Shown: in pieces, positions 13,247 through 14,904 of the stretch
Layout of the letters: each line of letters starts with the position of its first letter
Position numbering within the stretch: the stretch's first letter is position 1
Source of the DNA: JAYVSZ01 sp043774925
Lineage (GTDB): Bacteria > Pseudomonadota > Gammaproteobacteria > Burkholderiales > Methylophilaceae
Direction of reading: 5' to 3'
Assembly (NCBI GenBank): GCA_043774925.1
Contig: JAYVSZ010000042.1
Span: 1-14,904 of the forward strand
Length of the DNA: 14,904 nt
Made by a program: the position numbers and the translations under genes
Notes under the pieces: model-generated
Told to the model about the DNA's origin: nothing
Database searches by the model: none
Seen by the model: only the letters and a program-made list of their open reading frames with translations

Positions 13247-13890
13247 ATGTTTTCGATAAATTTCCCTACATCGTCATCGAAGGCCCCATCGGCAGCGGCA
13301 AAACCACGCTGGCGCGCATGTTGGCGGAAAAGTTTTCGGTAGAATTAATCTCAGAGAAAGCCACTGAGAACCCTTTTTTATCGCGCTTTTACCAAGATGC
13401 ACAACGTTACGCCTTGCCAACGCAGCTATTTTTTCTATTCCAGCGCTCGCGCCAAATTGCCGATGTGAACCAACGCGATATGTTTGCAAAACCGATTATT
13501 GCAGACTTTTTTCTGGAAAAAGATCCGCTATTTGCGCGGTTGAATTTGGACGATGAAGAATATTCGCTTTACCACCAAATTTATCAACATTTGCAATTAA
13601 AATCGCCCAAGCCAGATTTGGTGATTTACCTGCAAACGCCTATTGACGAGCTTGCCGAGCGCATTGAAGAGCGCAATATTAGCTACGAGCAAGATATTCC
13701 GCGCGAGTACATTGAGCGGCTGGCGGATGCTTATAGCGAATTTTTCCATAGTTACGATGCCTCGCCAGTGCTGATTGTCAATAACGAAAAACTTAATATT
13801 ATTAAAGATGAAAGCGCGCTGAATTTGCTGGTGGAACGCATTGGCAAAATCAAAAGCGCGCGTGAATATTTCAATCCAAATTTTGAATAA
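13243..13890 (+). CDS. Deoxynucleoside kinase (dAK/dGK family)
   Basis: A 215-residue cytoplasmic P-loop kinase that phosphorylates deoxynucleosides for salvage. The P-loop is GPIGSGKTT (14-22). E38 in LISEKATENPF matches the substrate-binding Glu region, followed by FYQDAQRYALPTQLFFLFQRSRQI, IADFFLEKDPLFARLNL (the position of the DR/ER motif, here ADF), and the lid RIEERNISYEQDIPREYIERLADAYSEFF. Substrate preference (dA, dG or other) cannot be read from sequence. Placement between folK and panB is seen in many betaproteobacteria. Its stop overlaps the panB ATG by one base (TAATG). Confidence 0.88.
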   Translation: MNVFDKFPYIVIEGPIGSGKTTLARMLAEKFSVELISEKATENPFLSRFYQDAQRYALPTQLFFLFQRSRQIADVNQRDMFAKPIIADFFLEKDPLFARLNLDDEEYSLYHQIYQHLQLKSPKPDLVIYLQTPIDELAERIEERNISYEQDIPREYIERLADAYSEFFHSYDASPVLIVNNEKLNIIKDESALNLLVERIGKIKSAREYFNPNFE

Positions 13891-14702
13891 TGCGACTTAA
13901 AGCACTTCAAAACAAAGCAAAAGCAGGCGAAAAAATCGCCATGCTGACTTGCTACGACGCCACTTTTGCCAAGTTGATGGCGCTGGCGGGCGTGGATATG
14001 TTGCTGGTCGGCGATTCGCTCGGCATGGTGCTGCAAGGCGCAGAAAACACGCTTAACGTGAGCATGCACCACATGACCTATCACACCAAAAGCGTTGCTG
14101 CTGGCGCACCCAACACCTTTATTGTAGCCGATATGCCGCTGGGCAGCTACGAACACGATAACGAGGCGGCCTTTAAAAATGCGGAATGGCTGATAAAATC
14201 TGGTGCGCACATGGTGAAATTTGAAGGCGGCGGCAAACTGGTGGAAACCGCGCGCTACTTGGTTGCGCATGGCATGCCCGTGTGTGCGCATTTGGGCTTT
14301 ACACCGCAATCTGTGAATCAGCTTGGCGGCTACAAAATTCAAGGCAAAACAGAAGAATCTGCCAAACAAATTCTGGCAGATGCCAAAGCCATGAGTGACG
14401 CGGGCGTGAGTTTTATTGTACTAGAAATGGTGCCAGCGGCACTCGCCAAACAGATTACCGAAAGCATTACAGCACCAACCATTGGCATTGGTGCTGGCGT
14501 CGATTGCAGCGGTCAAGTACTTGTTTTACAAGATTTATTGGGAATTTATAATGGTCCTGCGCACAAAATGCCAAATGATTTCAAATCGCCGCGCTTTGTG
14601 CGCAATTTTCTAAAAGAAACTAATAGCGTGCAAACTGCGGTTGAAAATTACGTTAAAGCGGTTAAAAATAAAACTTTTCCTGCGCTTGAACACAGCTACT
14701 AG
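13890..14702 (+). CDS. panB: 3-methyl-2-oxobutanoate hydroxymethyltransferase (ketopantoate hydroxymethyltransferase)
   Basis: A 270-residue TIM-barrel enzyme that adds a hydroxymethyl group from methylene-tetrahydrofolate to ketoisovalerate, the first committed step to pantothenate and CoA. Landmarks are MLTCYDATFAKL (18-29), LVGDSLGMVLQG (39-50) with metal ligand D42, VADMPLGSYE (79-88) with D81, MVKFEGG (108-114) with K110 and E112, AHLGFTPQSV (133-142), and the catalytic E179 in VLEMVPA, with TIGIGAG further on. It consumes the product of the folate pathway to which the neighbouring folK belongs. Tightly coupled to the kinase gene. panC, often next, is not seen in the remaining 200 bases. 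Confidence 0.95.
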   Translation: MRLKALQNKAKAGEKIAMLTCYDATFAKLMALAGVDMLLVGDSLGMVLQGAENTLNVSMHHMTYHTKSVAAGAPNTFIVADMPLGSYEHDNEAAFKNAEWLIKSGAHMVKFEGGGKLVETARYLVAHGMPVCAHLGFTPQSVNQLGGYKIQGKTEESAKQILADAKAMSDAGVSFIVLEMVPAALAKQITESITAPTIGIGAGVDCSGQVLVLQDLLGIYNGPAHKMPNDFKSPRFVRNFLKETNSVQTAVENYVKAVKNKTFPALEHSY

Positions 14703-14904
14703 CCTGCAAGCCAATATCCATGCGGTCTACAGAGCCTGCACTCGAATGTTTTAGTCGGGTGGCAGGTGATTTGATATTGCGTGAAAAGTAATTGAAAATA
14801 GACAGAATCAATGGAGTCTGAGCTAACCCGCATTTAACGGACACACCAATTAAGCACATATTCCACTTTTCATTTGCACATCATACCTTTTTTCCATTTC
14901 CACT
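14703..14904. other. Non-coding tail after panB, with possible insertion-sequence end
   Basis: No gene is recognised on either strand; a 65-codon minus frame (14662-14859) overlaps panB and shows no family features. TGAGCTAACCCGCATTTAAC followed by GGACAC (14819-14844) resembles the terminal sequence of some IS elements (TGA-C-A-CCC...TTTAACGGACAC). If so, an element or its remnant begins here and runs out of the window. GCCTGCA occurs twice (from 14702 and near 14734). Confidence 0.25.

Noticed and set aside
13752..14369. A 205-codon open frame on the minus strand across the kinase-panB junction
   Set aside because: It lies antisense to two clearly recognised genes, is rich in His, Phe and Arg in the manner of a shadow frame, and shows no family motif.

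Overview
The window looks like chromosomal housekeeping DNA from a betaproteobacterium. The order glyS-gmhB-plsC, the chain pcnB-folK-deoxynucleoside kinase-panB and the protein sequences fit a member close to Methylophilaceae, such as a Methylotenera or Methylophilus relative. The genus is inferred from gene content and gene order; no database search was possible.

Layout. From 1 to 2.9 kb, all on the plus strand: the 3' end of glyS (glycyl-tRNA synthetase beta), gmhB (heptose bisphosphate phosphatase for LPS), plsC (lysophosphatidate acyltransferase), a YgjP/M48-type metallopeptidase overlapping plsC, and a DUF805 membrane protein. From 3.0 to 7.2 kb: a complete four-gene ABC importer strongly resembling E. 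coli ydcSTUV (binding lipoprotein, ATPase, two permeases), of the polyamine uptake class. From 7.2 to 7.9 kb, minus strand: a SCO1/SenC copper chaperone, convergent with ydcV and divergent from ilvE. From 7.9 to 9.6 kb, plus strand: ilvE, a 62-residue CHCC zinc-finger protein, and a HEPN-like gene broken by an in-frame TGA. From 9.7 to 10.5 kb, minus strand: murI (glutamate racemase), divergent from a PduO-type cobalamin adenosyltransferase. From 11.2 to 14.7 kb, plus strand: pcnB, folK, a deoxynucleoside kinase and panB, tightly packed. The last 200 bases hold no gene I recognise, only a short stretch resembling an insertion sequence end.

The genes are ordinary. The unusual part is between them. 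At least six unrelated families of short palindromic elements occupy the gaps, several within a few bases of genes or merged with them. Two copies of one 124-bp element sit at equivalent places inside the transporter operon, before ydcT and before ydcV. Two different GTAG-headed REP-type elements supply the TAG stop codons of sco1 and murI. A 123-bp inverted-repeat element supplies the last codons and stop of folK, and carries a ribosome binding site plus a mini-ORF that overlaps the kinase start as ATGA. The most informative leads are these element-gene fusions and the HEPN gene whose RNase-like motif lies beyond a premature stop.
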